Translations under genes and position numbers: made by a program
Assembly: GCA_902362705.1 (NCBI GenBank)
Contig: CABIXK010000003.1
Location: forward strand, 24,742 to 88,741
Origin: Rikenellaceae bacterium
Lineage (GTDB): Bacteria; Bacteroidota; Bacteroidia; Bacteroidales; Rikenellaceae
Direction of reading: 5' to 3'
Length of the DNA: 64,000 nt
In this document: one piece after another, positions 45,650 through 55,006 of the stretch
Layout: every line of letters begins with the position of its first letter
Numbering within the stretch: the stretch's first letter is position 1
The notes under the pieces: model-generated
Databases searched by the model: none
Seen by the model: only the letters and a program-made list of their open reading frames with translations
Told to the model about the DNA's origin: nothing

Positions 45650-46852
45650 ATGGAAAAGAAGAAAGTTGTTCTGGCGTTCAGCGGAGGTCTCGACACCTCG
45701 TTCTGCGTGAAGTACCTCTCCGAGGAGCAGGGCTACGAAGTCTACACGGCCATCGCCAACACGGGAGGCTTCTCGAAGGAGGAGCTCGCGCGCATCGACG
45801 GCCTCGCCCGCCAGCTGGGCGCCGCCGACCACGCCACGCTCGACATCGAGCAGGAGTACTACGAGAAGAGCATCCGCTACATGGTCTACGGCAACATCCT
45901 GCGCAACGGCACCTACCCCATCTCGGTGAGCTCCGAGCGCATCTTCCAGGCCATCGCCATCATCGAGTACGCCAAGAGCATCGGGGCCCACGCCGTGGCC
46001 CACGGCTCGACGGGCGCCGGCAACGACCAGGTGCGCTTCGACCTGACGTTCCAGATCCTCGCCCCCGAGATCGAGATCATCACCCCCACGCGCGACATGA
46101 CCCTCACGCGCGAATACGAGATCGACTACCTGCGCAAGCGCGGCATCACGGCCGACTACAAGAAGCTGGAGTACTCGATCAACAAGGGTCTCTGGGGCAC
46201 CTCGATCGGCGGCAAAGAGACGCTCCGCTCGGAGCAGACGCTGCCCGAGAGCGCCTACCCCAGCCAGATCACCGAGCACGGCGAGCGCCGCCTGAAGATC
46301 GCCTTCGAGCAGGGCCAGATCGCCGCCGTCGACGGCGTGGCCTACGCCGACAAGGTGGAGGCGATCCGCGCCGTGGAGGCCATCGGCTCGAAGTTCGGCA
46401 TCGGCCGCGACATGCACATCGGCGACACGATCATCGGCATCAAGGGCCGCGTGGGCTTCGAGGCCGCCGCGCCGATGCTCATCATCGCCGCCCACAAGAT
46501 GCTCGAGAAGCACACGCTGACCAAGTGGCAGCTCTACTGGAAGGAGCAGGTGGCCAACTGGTACGGCATGTTCCTCCACGAGGCCCAGTATCTGGAGCCG
46601 GTCATGCGCGACATCGAGGCGATGCTCGACTCCTCGCAGCGCAACGTCACGGGCACCGTGGAGCTCATCCTGCGCCCCTACGGCTACACGCTGGTGGGCG
46701 TCGAGTCGTCGTTCGACCTGATGAAGACCGACTTCGGCGAATACGGCGAGGTCAACAAGGCCTGGACGGCCGACGACGTGAAGGGATTCACGAAGATCCT
46801 CGGCAACCAGATCAAGATCTACCACAACGTTCAGAAGCGCAACGAGAAATGA
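45650..46852 (+). CDS. argG: Argininosuccinate synthase
   Basis: Citrulline plus aspartate plus ATP gives argininosuccinate. 400 residues, cytosolic. P-loop LAFSGGLDTSFCVKYLS, HGSTGAGNDQVRFDLTF, ITPTRDMTLTREYEIDYLR, NKGLWGTSIGG, and the tetramerisation tail. Start ATG 45650 is set by the family N-terminus. The argC start overlaps its stop (ATGA). Confidence 0.96.
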   Translation: MEKKKVVLAFSGGLDTSFCVKYLSEEQGYEVYTAIANTGGFSKEELARIDGLARQLGAADHATLDIEQEYYEKSIRYMVYGNILRNGTYPISVSSERIFQAIAIIEYAKSIGAHAVAHGSTGAGNDQVRFDLTFQILAPEIEIITPTRDMTLTREYEIDYLRKRGITADYKKLEYSINKGLWGTSIGGKETLRSEQTLPESAYPSQITEHGERRLKIAFEQGQIAAVDGVAYADKVEAIRAVEAIGSKFGIGRDMHIGDTIIGIKGRVGFEAAAPMLIIAAHKMLEKHTLTKWQLYWKEQVANWYGMFLHEAQYLEPVMRDIEAMLDSSQRNVTGTVELILRPYGYTLVGVESSFDLMKTDFGEYGEVNKAWTADDVKGFTKILGNQIKIYHNVQKRNEK

Positions 46853-47811
46853 TCCGCGCAGGCATCATCGGAGGCGCCGGCTACACGGCCGGCGAGCTCC
46901 TGCGCCTCCTGGTGAACCACCCCGAGGTGCAGATCGTGTTCGTGCACTCGACCTCGAACGCGGGCAACCGTCTCTCGGATGTCCACGGCGGTCTGGAGGG
47001 CGACACCGAGCTGCGCTTCGCAGCCGACTACGACCTCTCCTCCGTCGACGTGGTGTTCCTCTGCTCGGCCCACGGACAGAGCCGCCAGTGGCTCGCCGAG
47101 CACGAGATCCCCACCTCGCTGCGTATCATCGACCTGGCGCAGGACTTCCGCGACCAGAGCGAGGGATTCGTCTACGGACTGCCCGAACTGCAACGCGAGC
47201 GCATCCGCACGGCGCGCCGCGTGGCCAACCCCGGCTGCTTCGCCACGGCGATCCAGCTGGCGCTGCTGCCGCTGGCCGCCGCGGGGCTGTTGGAGGACGA
47301 GGTGCACGTGACAGCCGTCACGGGCTCGACGGGCGCCGGGGTGAAACCCTCGGCCACGACCCACTTCAGCTGGCGGGCCTCCAACCTCTCGGTCTACAAG
47401 GCCTTCACGCACCAGCACCTGCTCGAGATCGGCCGCACGCTGCGCGGACTCCAGCCCGCGTTCGACCGGGCCGTCAACTTCGTGCCCCTGCGCGGCGACT
47501 TCACGCGCGGCATCCTGGCCAGCGTCTACACCCGCTGCGCGCTCGACGAGGAGGCGCTCCGCAAGCGCTACGCCGACTACTACGCCGGGGCGGCCTTCAC
47601 CTGCGTCCCGCCGCGCGGCGTCGACCTCAAGCAGGCGGTCAACACCAACAAGGCGCTGGTCGACGTCGCCGTGCACGAGGGCAAGGCCCACATGGTCGTG
47701 GCCATCGACAACCTGCTCAAGGGCGCCTCGGGCCAGGCGGTGCAGAACATGAACCTGATGTTCGGCCTCGACGAGAAGACGGGGCTGCGACTCAAAGCAA
47801 GCGCATTCTGA
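46849..47811 (+). CDS. argC: N-acyl-gamma-glutamyl-phosphate reductase
   Basis: NADPH-dependent reduction of the acyl-glutamyl phosphate to the semialdehyde. 320 residues. GIIGGAGYTAGELLRLLVNHP (Rossmann), VFLCSAHGQSRQW, DLAQDFR, and the active-site Cys in VANPGCFATAIQLAL. TGSTGAGVKPS, HQHLLEI and VPLRGDFTRGI follow. It starts in the argG stop and ends 1 bp before argD. Confidence 0.96.
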   Translation: MIRAGIIGGAGYTAGELLRLLVNHPEVQIVFVHSTSNAGNRLSDVHGGLEGDTELRFAADYDLSSVDVVFLCSAHGQSRQWLAEHEIPTSLRIIDLAQDFRDQSEGFVYGLPELQRERIRTARRVANPGCFATAIQLALLPLAAAGLLEDEVHVTAVTGSTGAGVKPSATTHFSWRASNLSVYKAFTHQHLLEIGRTLRGLQPAFDRAVNFVPLRGDFTRGILASVYTRCALDEEALRKRYADYYAGAAFTCVPPRGVDLKQAVNTNKALVDVAVHEGKAHMVVAIDNLLKGASGQAVQNMNLMFGLDEKTGLRLKASAF

Positions 47812-47812
47812 C

Positions 47813-48937
47813 ATGGAACTCTTCAACGTATATTCGCTCTACCCCGTAGAGCCGGTCCGCGGCCGCGGCAACTTCGTCTACGACGCCGCCGGCACCGAAT
47901 ATCTCGACCTCTACGGCGGCCACGCCGTGATCTCGATCGGCCACGCGCAGGAGGACTACGTGCGGGCCGTCGGGGAGCAGGTCGCCCGCCTGGGCTTCTA
48001 CTCCAATTCGGTCGAGAACAGCCTCCAGCAGGAGCTCGGCGAGCGCCTGGGCCGCCTCTCGGGCTACGACGACTACCGCCTCTTCCTCTGCAACTCGGGG
48101 GCCGAGGCCAACGAGAACGCACTGAAGCTCGCCTCGTTCCACACGGGCCGCGCCAAGGTGCTCGCCTTCGCCAAGGCCTTCCACGGCCGCACGTCGGGCG
48201 CCGTGGCGGCGACCGACAATCCGGCCATCTCGGCGCCGTTCAACCGCACGGAGAACGTCGAGTTCGTGCCGCTGGGCGACATCGCGGCGGTGCGCGAGAA
48301 GCTCTCGACGGGCCTCTTCGCCGCCGTGATCGTCGAGGGCATCCAGGGCGTGGCGGGCATCCACTGCCCCTCGGACGACTTCCTGCGCGAGCTGCGCGCC
48401 GTAGCCACCGAGACGGGCACGCAGCTCATTCTGGACGAGATCCAGTCGGGCTACGGCCGCACGGGGCGCTTCTTCGCCCACCAGCAGGCCGGCATACGGC
48501 CCGACCTTATTACCATGGCCAAGGGCATGGGCAACGGATTCCCGATCGGCGGCGTGCTCGTCGCGCCCCACTTCGAGGCGCGGCCCGGCATGCTGGGCAC
48601 CACCTTCGGGGGCAACCACCTGGCGTGCGCCGCGGCGATCGCCGTGCTCGAGGTCATCGGGCGCGACCGCCTGGTGGAGAACGCCACCGCGGTGGGCGAC
48701 TACCTGCTCGCCGAGCTGCGGCGCATCGACGCCGTGAAGGAGGTGCGCGGCCGCGGTCTGATGATCGGCATCGAGATCGACGGCTCGGGGGCCGAGTTCC
48801 GCCGCCGCCTGCTCTTCGACCACCACGTCTTCACGGGCGGCGCGGGGGCCTCGACCGTCCGCCTGCTGCCGGCCCTCACGCTCACGCGCGAGCTGGCCGA
48901 CCGTTTCCTCGAGGCATTCAAAAAGAACCTGCAATGA
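47813..48937 (+). CDS. argD: N-acylornithine aminotransferase
   Basis: PLP enzyme converting the acyl-glutamate semialdehyde to acylornithine. 374 residues, class III aminotransferase. It shows NSGAEANENALKLA, FAKAFHGRTSGAV, LILDEIQSGYGRTGRFFAHQ and the PLP lysine in MAKGMGNGFPIGG. In this phylum the substrate is probably N-succinylornithine or N-acetylornithine, set by the neighbouring transcarbamylase. argF' starts in its stop (ATGA). Confidence 0.96.
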   Translation: MELFNVYSLYPVEPVRGRGNFVYDAAGTEYLDLYGGHAVISIGHAQEDYVRAVGEQVARLGFYSNSVENSLQQELGERLGRLSGYDDYRLFLCNSGAEANENALKLASFHTGRAKVLAFAKAFHGRTSGAVAATDNPAISAPFNRTENVEFVPLGDIAAVREKLSTGLFAAVIVEGIQGVAGIHCPSDDFLRELRAVATETGTQLILDEIQSGYGRTGRFFAHQQAGIRPDLITMAKGMGNGFPIGGVLVAPHFEARPGMLGTTFGGNHLACAAAIAVLEVIGRDRLVENATAVGDYLLAELRRIDAVKEVRGRGLMIGIEIDGSGAEFRRRLLFDHHVFTGGAGASTVRLLPALTLTRELADRFLEAFKKNLQ

Positions 48938-49890
48938 AAAAATTCACCTGCGTAGAAGATATAGGCGACCTGCACCGGGCCGTCGCCGAAGCGCTCGACA
49001 CGAAGCGCGACCGCTTCCGCTTCACGGAGCTGGGCCGCAACCGCACGCTGCTCATGCTCTTCTTCAACTCGAGCCTCCGCACGAGGCTCTCGACCCAGAA
49101 GGCGGCCATGAACCTGGGCATGAACGTCATGGTGCTCGACGTCAACCAGGGCGCCTGGAAGCTCGAGACCGAGCGCGGCGTGGTGATGGACGGCGACAAG
49201 GCCGAGCACCTGCTCGAGGCGATCCCCGTCATGGCCTCCTACTGCGACGTCATCGGCGTGCGCGCGTTCGCCGGTCTCAAAAACAAGACCGAGGACTACG
49301 AGGAGCGCGTCATCGAGCAGTTCATCCGCTACTCGGGCCGCCCGGTCTTTTCGATGGAGGCCGCCACGCGCCACCCGCTGCAGAGCTTCGCCGACCTGAT
49401 CACCATCGAGGAGCACAAGCGCACCGAGCGCCCGAAGGTGGTGCTCACGTGGGCCCCCCACCCCAACGCCCTGCCGCAGGCGGTGCCCAACTCGTTCGCC
49501 GAGTGGATGAACGCCACCGACTACGACTTCGTCATCACCCACCCCGAGGGCTACGAGCTCGACCCGCGCTTCGTGGGCCGCGCACGCGTGGAGTACGACC
49601 AGCGCAAGGCCTTCGAGGGGGCGCAGTTCGTCTACGCCAAGAACTGGTCGGCATGGGCCGATCCCCACTACGGGGAGGTGCTCTCGCGCGACCGCGCGTG
49701 GACCGTCGACGCCGAGAAGATGGCGCTGACCGACGACGCCTTCTTCATGCACTGCCTGCCCGTGCGGCGCAACATGATCGTCACCGACGAGGTGATCGAG
49801 TCGCCCCGCTCGCTGGTGATCGCAGAGGCGGCCAACCGCGAGATCTCGGCCCAGGTGGTGCTCAAACGTCTGCTCGAAGGGTTGCGGTGA
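48934..49890 (+). CDS. argF': N-succinyl/N-acetylornithine carbamoyltransferase (ArgF')
   Basis: Carbamoylates an N-acylated ornithine, the Bacteroidetes variant of the arginine pathway. 318 residues. The start KKFTCVEDIGDLHRAVAEA, SSLRTRLSTQKAA (carbamoyl-P loop, residues 46-58), WKLETERGVVMDGDK, MEAATRHPLQSFADL and FMHCLPVRRNMIVTDEVI match the Bacteroides fragilis enzyme closely. Residue 90, which I recall as Pro in the succinylornithine enzyme and Glu in the acetylornithine enzyme, is Ala here (DGDKAEHLL). The preferred acyl group is therefore open. Its stop overlaps argB (TGATG). Confidence 0.93.
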   Translation: MKKFTCVEDIGDLHRAVAEALDTKRDRFRFTELGRNRTLLMLFFNSSLRTRLSTQKAAMNLGMNVMVLDVNQGAWKLETERGVVMDGDKAEHLLEAIPVMASYCDVIGVRAFAGLKNKTEDYEERVIEQFIRYSGRPVFSMEAATRHPLQSFADLITIEEHKRTERPKVVLTWAPHPNALPQAVPNSFAEWMNATDYDFVITHPEGYELDPRFVGRARVEYDQRKAFEGAQFVYAKNWSAWADPHYGEVLSRDRAWTVDAEKMALTDDAFFMHCLPVRRNMIVTDEVIESPRSLVIAEAANREISAQVVLKRLLEGLR

Positions 49891-50663
49891 TGGAGCGTAT
49901 CACAGTTGTGAAGATCGGCGGCAACGTCATCGACGATGCCGCGGCGCTGCGGCGCTTCCTCGCGGACTTCGCCGCCATCGACGGAGCCAAGATCCTCGTC
50001 CACGGCGGCGGCAAGCTCGCCACGCGCCTGGCCCAGCGACTGGAGCTGAAGGTGGAGATGGTCGACGGCCGCCGCATCACCGACCGGGGGATGCTCGACG
50101 TGGTGACGATGGTCTACGCCGGACTGGTCAACAAGCAGATCGTGGCAGGCCTGCAGGCCGCCGGCTGCAACGCCATAGGCATGTCGGGCGCCGACGGCGA
50201 CCTGGTGCGGGCGCGCCGCCGCGCCGCCGCGCCGGTCGACTACGGCTTCGTGGGCGACATCGAGCGGGTCGACAGCGCGCTGCTGGGCCGCCTGCTCGAG
50301 GCGGGGCTGACGCCCGTGCTCTCGGCCATCATGCACGACGGCCGCGGGACGCTGCTCAACTGCAACGCCGACAGCGTGGCCTCGGCCCTGGCGCTCGGCG
50401 CAGCGCGCGTCGCGCCGGCCGATCTGGTCTTCTGCTTCGAGAAGCCGGGCGTGCTGCGCGACGCCGACGACCCGCAGAGCGTCATCGGCGAGATCACGCC
50501 CGCCGACTTCGCCGCGCTGCGGGCCGAGGGGGTGGTTTCGGGGGGCATGCTGCCCAAGATCGAGAACGCCCTGAAGGCCGTCGCCGAAGGGGTCCGCAGC
50601 GTGCGGATCAAGCACGCCGCCGACCTGGGCGACCCGGCGAAGGGAACGACCATACACGGCTGA
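49890..50663 (+). CDS. argB: N-acylglutamate kinase
   Basis: Phosphorylates N-acylglutamate. 257 residues, amino acid kinase fold. TVVKIGGNVIDDAAAL, KILVHGGGKLATRLAQRL, GRRITDRGMLDVVTMV, NCNADSVASALAL, and GVVSGGMLPKIENAL with the ATP-site Lys. No N-terminal helix of the hexameric arginine-inhibited type is present, so feedback inhibition by arginine at this step is doubtful (inference). argE starts 4 bp later. Confidence 0.95.
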   Translation: MERITVVKIGGNVIDDAAALRRFLADFAAIDGAKILVHGGGKLATRLAQRLELKVEMVDGRRITDRGMLDVVTMVYAGLVNKQIVAGLQAAGCNAIGMSGADGDLVRARRRAAAPVDYGFVGDIERVDSALLGRLLEAGLTPVLSAIMHDGRGTLLNCNADSVASALALGAARVAPADLVFCFEKPGVLRDADDPQSVIGEITPADFAALRAEGVVSGGMLPKIENALKAVAEGVRSVRIKHAADLGDPAKGTTIHG

Positions 50664-50667
50664 CGCC

Positions 50668-51735
50668 ATGCTCCGCTCCGCCATCGACCTGCTGCAAGGG
50701 CTCATCGCCCGCCCCTCCTTCTCGCGCGACGAGGGGGCGACGGCCGACCTTTTGATGCAGCGGCTCGCAGCCCGGGGGGCTGCACCGCAGCGGCTCGGCC
50801 ACAACGTGTGGGCCCGCGCCGAGGGGTACGACCCCGCGCGCCCCACGCTGCTGCTCAACTCCCACCACGACACCGTGCGGCCCGCCGCGGGCTACGCGCG
50901 CGACCCGTTCGCCCCGACCGTCGAGGGCGACCGCCTCTACGGCCTGGGCAGCAACGACGCCGGGGCCTCGCTCGTCGCCCTGACGGAGGTGTTCCTGGCC
51001 CTGCGCACGCGGCCGCTCCCCTTCAATCTGCTCCTGGCCCTCTCGGCCGAGGAGGAGGTGACGGGCGCCGGGGGGCTGCGGGCGCTGCTGCCCCGGCTGG
51101 GGCCGATCGACATGGCGCTCGTGGGCGAGCCCACCTCCATGCAGGCCGCCGTGGCCGAGCGGGGGCTGGTGGTGCTCGACTGCACGGCCCACGGCCGCAG
51201 CGGCCACGCCGCCCGCGGCGAGGGGGTCAACGCCCTCTACATCGCGCTGGACGACATCGCGCGCCTGCGCTCGCTGCGCTTCGAGCGCGAGTCGGAGGTA
51301 CTGGGGCCCGTGGGGATCGCCATAACGCAGATCGAGGCCGGCACGCAGCACAACGTGGTCCCCGACACGTGCCGCTTCACGGTCGACGTGCGCACGACCG
51401 ACGCCTACTCGAACGAGGAGACCGTCGCCCTGCTGCGTGCGGCCATCCGCTCGGAGGCCGTACCCCGCTCGACCCACCTCTCGGCATCGGCCGTCGGCGA
51501 CCGTCACCCACTCGTGCGGGCGGCGCGGGCCGCCGGGCGGCGGACGTTTGTCTCGCCGACGCTCTCCGACCGGGCATCGATGCCCTTCCCGGCGCTCAAG
51601 ATGGGCCCGGGCGACTCGGCCCGCTCGCACACGGCAGACGAATACGTGCTTCTCTCCCAGATCGAAGAGGGGATCGACGTTTACACGACTTACATCGAAA
51701 AACTCGCATTGGAATATGGCAAAACTTTGGGATAA
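50668..51735 (+). CDS. argE: M20 family deacylase, N-acylornithine/citrulline deacylase
   Basis: Zinc hydrolase that should remove the acyl group from the pathway intermediate, here probably acyl-citrulline because carbamoylation happens first. 355 residues. LLLNSHHDTVRP, YGLGSNDAGASLVAL (bridging Asp), ALSAEEEVTGAGG (catalytic Glu pair), LVGEPTSMQAAVAERG and the dimer domain VLDCTAHGRSGHAA. Its last 20 bp overlap argH. Confidence 0.93.
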   Translation: MLRSAIDLLQGLIARPSFSRDEGATADLLMQRLAARGAAPQRLGHNVWARAEGYDPARPTLLLNSHHDTVRPAAGYARDPFAPTVEGDRLYGLGSNDAGASLVALTEVFLALRTRPLPFNLLLALSAEEEVTGAGGLRALLPRLGPIDMALVGEPTSMQAAVAERGLVVLDCTAHGRSGHAARGEGVNALYIALDDIARLRSLRFERESEVLGPVGIAITQIEAGTQHNVVPDTCRFTVDVRTTDAYSNEETVALLRAAIRSEAVPRSTHLSASAVGDRHPLVRAARAAGRRTFVSPTLSDRASMPFPALKMGPGDSARSHTADEYVLLSQIEEGIDVYTTYIEKLALEYGKTLG

Positions 51736-53014
51736 GGGGTTCGAACCCGACCGCATGATCGAGGAGTACACCGTGGGCGACGACCGCGAGCTGGACATGC
51801 GTCTGGCGCGCTACGACGTCGAGGGCTCGCTGGCCCACATCGCCATGCTCGAGAAGATCGGGCTGCTCGCCTCCGACGAGCTGGAGCGGCTGACGGCCGG
51901 GCTGCGCGAGATCGCCGCCGAGATCGAGGCCGGACGCTTCGAGATCGAGCCCGGCACGGAGGACGTGCACTCGCAGGTCGAGCTGCTGCTCACGCGGCGG
52001 CTGGGCGACGCGGGCAAGAAGATCCACTCGGGCCGCTCGCGCAACGACCAGGTGCTGGTCGACCTCAAGCTCTTCCTGCGCGACGAGCTGCGCGGCCTCG
52101 CGCGCGACGTGCGCACGCTCTTCGACCGGCTGCAAGAGCTCTCGGAGCGCTACCGCGAGGTGCTCATGCCGGGCTACACCCACCTGCAGGTGGCCATGCC
52201 CTCGTCGTTCGGACTATGGTTCGGCGCCTACGCCGAGACGCTCGTCGACGACATGCGCCTCGTCGCGGCCGCGTGGCACATCGCCAACCAGAACCCGCTG
52301 GGCTCGGCCGCGGGCTACGGCTCGTCGTTCCCGCTCGACCGCACGATGACCACCCGCCTGATGGGCTTCGAGGAGCTCCACTACAACGTCGTGGCGGCGC
52401 AGATGAGCCGCGGCAAGAGCGAGCGCGCCGCAGCCTCGGCCATCGCCGCCGTGGCCGCGACCGTGGGCCGCATGGCGATGGACCTCTGCCTCTACATGAG
52501 CCAGAACTTCGGCTTCGTGTCGCTGCCCGACGAGCTGACCACCGGGTCGAGCATCATGCCCCACAAGAAGAACCCCGACGTGTTCGAGATGATCCGCGGC
52601 CGCTGCAACCGCCTCCAGGCCGTGCCCAACGAGATCGCCCTGCTGACCGCGAACCTGCCCGTGGGCTACCACCGCGACATGCAGCTATTGAAGGACATCC
52701 TCTTCCCGGCCACCACGGAGATCCGCCGCACGCTGCGCATGTGCGACTTCATGCTCGCCCACCTGCGGGTCAACGACCGCATCCTCGACGACACGCGCTA
52801 CGACTACCTCTTCACCGTGGAGGATGTCAACCGCCTGACGCTCTCGGGCGTCCCCTTCCGCGAGGCCTACCGGCGCATCGGGGAGGCCGTGCAGCGCGGC
52901 GAGTACCGCCCCACGCGCGAGGTGCACCACACCCACGAGGGGAGCATCGGCAACCTCTGCACCGAGGCGATCCGCCGCAAGATGGAGCGCGTCGAGGAGG
53001 AGTTCGACCGCTGA
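51716..53014 (+). CDS. argH: Argininosuccinate lyase
   Basis: Last step: argininosuccinate to arginine and fumarate. 432 residues. Start AKLWDKGFEPDRMIEEYTVG, DVHSQVELLLTRR, GRSRNDQVLVDLKLFLRDE, PGYTHLQVAMPSSFG, and the superfamily signature GSSIMPHKKNPDVFEM with the flexible catalytic loop. It starts within argE (20 bp overlap) and closes the operon before the terminator at 53039-53071. Confidence 0.96.
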   Translation: MAKLWDKGFEPDRMIEEYTVGDDRELDMRLARYDVEGSLAHIAMLEKIGLLASDELERLTAGLREIAAEIEAGRFEIEPGTEDVHSQVELLLTRRLGDAGKKIHSGRSRNDQVLVDLKLFLRDELRGLARDVRTLFDRLQELSERYREVLMPGYTHLQVAMPSSFGLWFGAYAETLVDDMRLVAAAWHIANQNPLGSAAGYGSSFPLDRTMTTRLMGFEELHYNVVAAQMSRGKSERAAASAIAAVAATVGRMAMDLCLYMSQNFGFVSLPDELTTGSSIMPHKKNPDVFEMIRGRCNRLQAVPNEIALLTANLPVGYHRDMQLLKDILFPATTEIRRTLRMCDFMLAHLRVNDRILDDTRYDYLFTVEDVNRLTLSGVPFREAYRRIGEAVQRGEYRPTREVHHTHEGSIGNLCTEAIRRKMERVEEEFDR

Positions 53015-53038
53015 CCTGCGCCCCGGAGCATACGAAAA

Positions 53039-53071
53039 GGGCATCGCCGCGCATGCGGCGATGCCCTTTTT
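53039..53071. terminator. Bidirectional terminator between argH and cysQ
   Basis: GGGCATCGCCGC, loop GCAT, GCGGCGATGCCC, then five T; AAAA precedes the stem, so it works on both strands. Arms 53039-53050 and 53055-53066 form a 12 bp perfect stem. It ends both the arginine operon and cysQ. Confidence 0.9.
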
Positions 53072-53085
53072 CCGTCATAGGCGGC

Positions 53086-53931
53086 TCAGAGCTTGCAGAA
53101 CTTCGAGCGGCAGACGAACCAGGGGTTGCGCAGGTCCTCCTCGTTGTAGCGCAGCGCACGGTCGTCGGGCAGCGAGCGGGTCGCGCCTCCGGCCTCGGAG
53201 AGGATGAGCTCGCCCGCGGCCGTGTCCCACTCGTAGGTGTGGGTCGTGCGGACGTAGTAGTCGACGCGCCCCTCGGCCAGCAGGCAGAACTTGTAGGAGC
53301 TCCCCTGCTCGAGGATATCGAGCTCGGGGCAGCGCGCGCGCAGCGCCTCGACGTGGGCCGCCGTCTCGGGGGTCTGGTGCGAGCGCGAGAGGGCCACGCA
53401 GGGGCGCAGGTGGTGCGCTTCGGCCTCGAAAGGGAGCTGCCGCAGCCCCTCCATCACCCCCTCGGGGCCGTAGTCGGCCGCGGCGTCGGGCTCGACGTTC
53501 TCCTTGAGGTAGGCCCCCATACCCCGCCCGGCGAGGTACATACGGCGGTAGTAGGGCACGTAGATGGCCGCGCCGTGGCAGGTGTTATTCTCCATCAGGG
53601 CGATGTTGACCGTGAACTCGTTGTTGCCCTTGATGAACTCGACCGTGCCGTCGAGCGGGTCGACCAGCCAGTAGAGCTCCCAGTTGCGGCGCTCGTCGTA
53701 GAGCATCTCGCGCCCCTCCTCGCTCAGAATGGGGATGCGCGTGGGCCCCAGGCACTCGCGGATGATCTTGTGGGCCGCGCGGTCGGCCTCGGTGATGGGG
53801 GTGCGGTCGTTTTTGAGACTGATGGCGTACTGGTCGCGGTTGTGGTATATCTTCAGGATCGCGGCCCCGGCGCGGACCGCCGCATTGAACATTTGCGCGA
53901 GCAGATACTCTTTTGCCTTGTCGTCGATCAT
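53086..53931 (-). CDS. cysQ: 3'(2'),5'-bisphosphate nucleotidase (CysQ-like)
   Basis: Li+-sensitive phosphatase family that hydrolyses PAP from sulfate assimilation. 281 residues. Metal-binding motifs: LSEEGRE (Glu pair), WLVDPLDGTVEFIKGNNEFT (DPxDGT) and YEWDTAAGELILSEAGG (WD...G). Start ATG 53931 begins the family-like IDDKAKEYLLAQM. A possible -7 box (TATCTTTA, imperfect) lies upstream. No other sulfate genes are near, so the exact substrate is by family only. Confidence 0.9.
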   Translation of the reverse strand: MIDDKAKEYLLAQMFNAAVRAGAAILKIYHNRDQYAISLKNDRTPITEADRAAHKIIRECLGPTRIPILSEEGREMLYDERRNWELYWLVDPLDGTVEFIKGNNEFTVNIALMENNTCHGAAIYVPYYRRMYLAGRGMGAYLKENVEPDAAADYGPEGVMEGLRQLPFEAEAHHLRPCVALSRSHQTPETAAHVEALRARCPELDILEQGSSYKFCLLAEGRVDYYVRTTHTYEWDTAAGELILSEAGGATRSLPDDRALRYNEEDLRNPWFVCRSKFCKL

Positions 53932-54097
53932 CGTAATGCGTTTTGAAAGTCGCAGACTCGGTTTCCTTCGGTAAAGATAACAAAAATCCGGCACAGTGTG
54001 AAAAAATTCACAACAAAAATCCCGATCCGCACGCTCCCGCCCGGACACGCCGCGGCGAGGAGCGAGGGATCGGCGAAAAGGGGTCTCCGACGCCGGG

Positions 54098-55006
54098 TCA
54101 GCGCCCGGCCCGGAGGATTTCGGAGGGGCCGGCTGCCCCCTCGTCGGCCATGCCGTCGATGCACACGGCCACCGTCCACACGAGGGCCGCGGTGAAGAGC
54201 AGCGCCGCGAAGAGCCACCACTGCACGGCCACCGTAAAGCCGGCGGCGAGGGCCAGGACTCCGGCGGCGACGCCACGCACCGGGGCCGGCACCGTACGGC
54301 GGTAGCCCGCTCCGGCACGATCCGAGAGGCGCTCCCACAGCGTGACCCGCCGCCCGCGCGGCGTGCAGCGGCGCAGCGCACCCGCAAAGCCGCCGCAGGC
54401 GACCAGCCGCTCGCGGGCGACCAGCGCCACGCGGCCGTCGGGCTGCGTGCGGACCAGCTCGACCTCGCCCGCCTCGCGCTCGCCCACCGCCGCCGCGAGG
54501 CGCTCGACAGCGTCGCGACGCAGCCGCTCGCCGCGGCGCAGGGGCAGCAGGTAGTCGTAGGAGGCTACGCAGGCCGCGGCGTCGAGGGCCCCCTCCGCCG
54601 TATCCTCGCCCCGGTCGACGAGGACCAGCCGGCGGAAGCAGCGGTTGCGCGACCGCTCGATGGCGCGGATGCCCGGGTCGGGAAGCTCGTAGACACCCCC
54701 GCGTCCGGCACGGAACATGCGGTAGCGCGAGACGAGCGCGGCGAAGAGCTCGGGGCGCTGCGCCGCGTCGACCACCGCCACCACCTCCGAGCAGGGGTAG
54801 TCGAGCGAAAGCAGCCGCTCCACCTCGTCGGCGCTCTCCACCCCCGCGCAGAGTATCGAGATGCCGAGGTCGCCCGGGGCGTCGCCCCGCGTCGTGCGGC
54901 AGGTGTCGAACAGGGCACGGGCGGCGCGCCCGCGGCGCATCAGCCACAAAGCCCCGAGGGCAGCGGCGGCCGTGGCCGCCAGAGAGAGAAGCAGGAGCAG
55001 TTTCAT
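54098..55006 (-). CDS. GT2-like membrane protein, apparently degenerate
   Basis: 302 residues. One N-terminal helix (KLLLLLSLAATAAAALGALW) and two C-terminal helices (~245-290). The middle resembles a family 2 glycosyltransferase: ISILCAGVESADEVERLLSLDYP is like the usual SVIVPARNE start, and EVVAVVDAAQ like the VDD strand. But no DxD is found where expected (YDYLLPLRRGERL), nor a QxxRW motif. It may be a non-catalytic relative. ATG 55006 overlaps the preceding gene (ATGA). Third gene of a small operon with a pseudo-receiver and a repeat protein. The 166 bp between this gene and cysQ hold the cysQ promoter region and an imperfect stem before a T-run. Confidence 0.65.
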   Translation of the reverse strand: MKLLLLLSLAATAAAALGALWLMRRGRAARALFDTCRTTRGDAPGDLGISILCAGVESADEVERLLSLDYPCSEVVAVVDAAQRPELFAALVSRYRMFRAGRGGVYELPDPGIRAIERSRNRCFRRLVLVDRGEDTAEGALDAAACVASYDYLLPLRRGERLRRDAVERLAAAVGEREAGEVELVRTQPDGRVALVARERLVACGGFAGALRRCTPRGRRVTLWERLSDRAGAGYRRTVPAPVRGVAAGVLALAAGFTVAVQWWLFAALLFTAALVWTVAVCIDGMADEGAAGPSEILRAGR

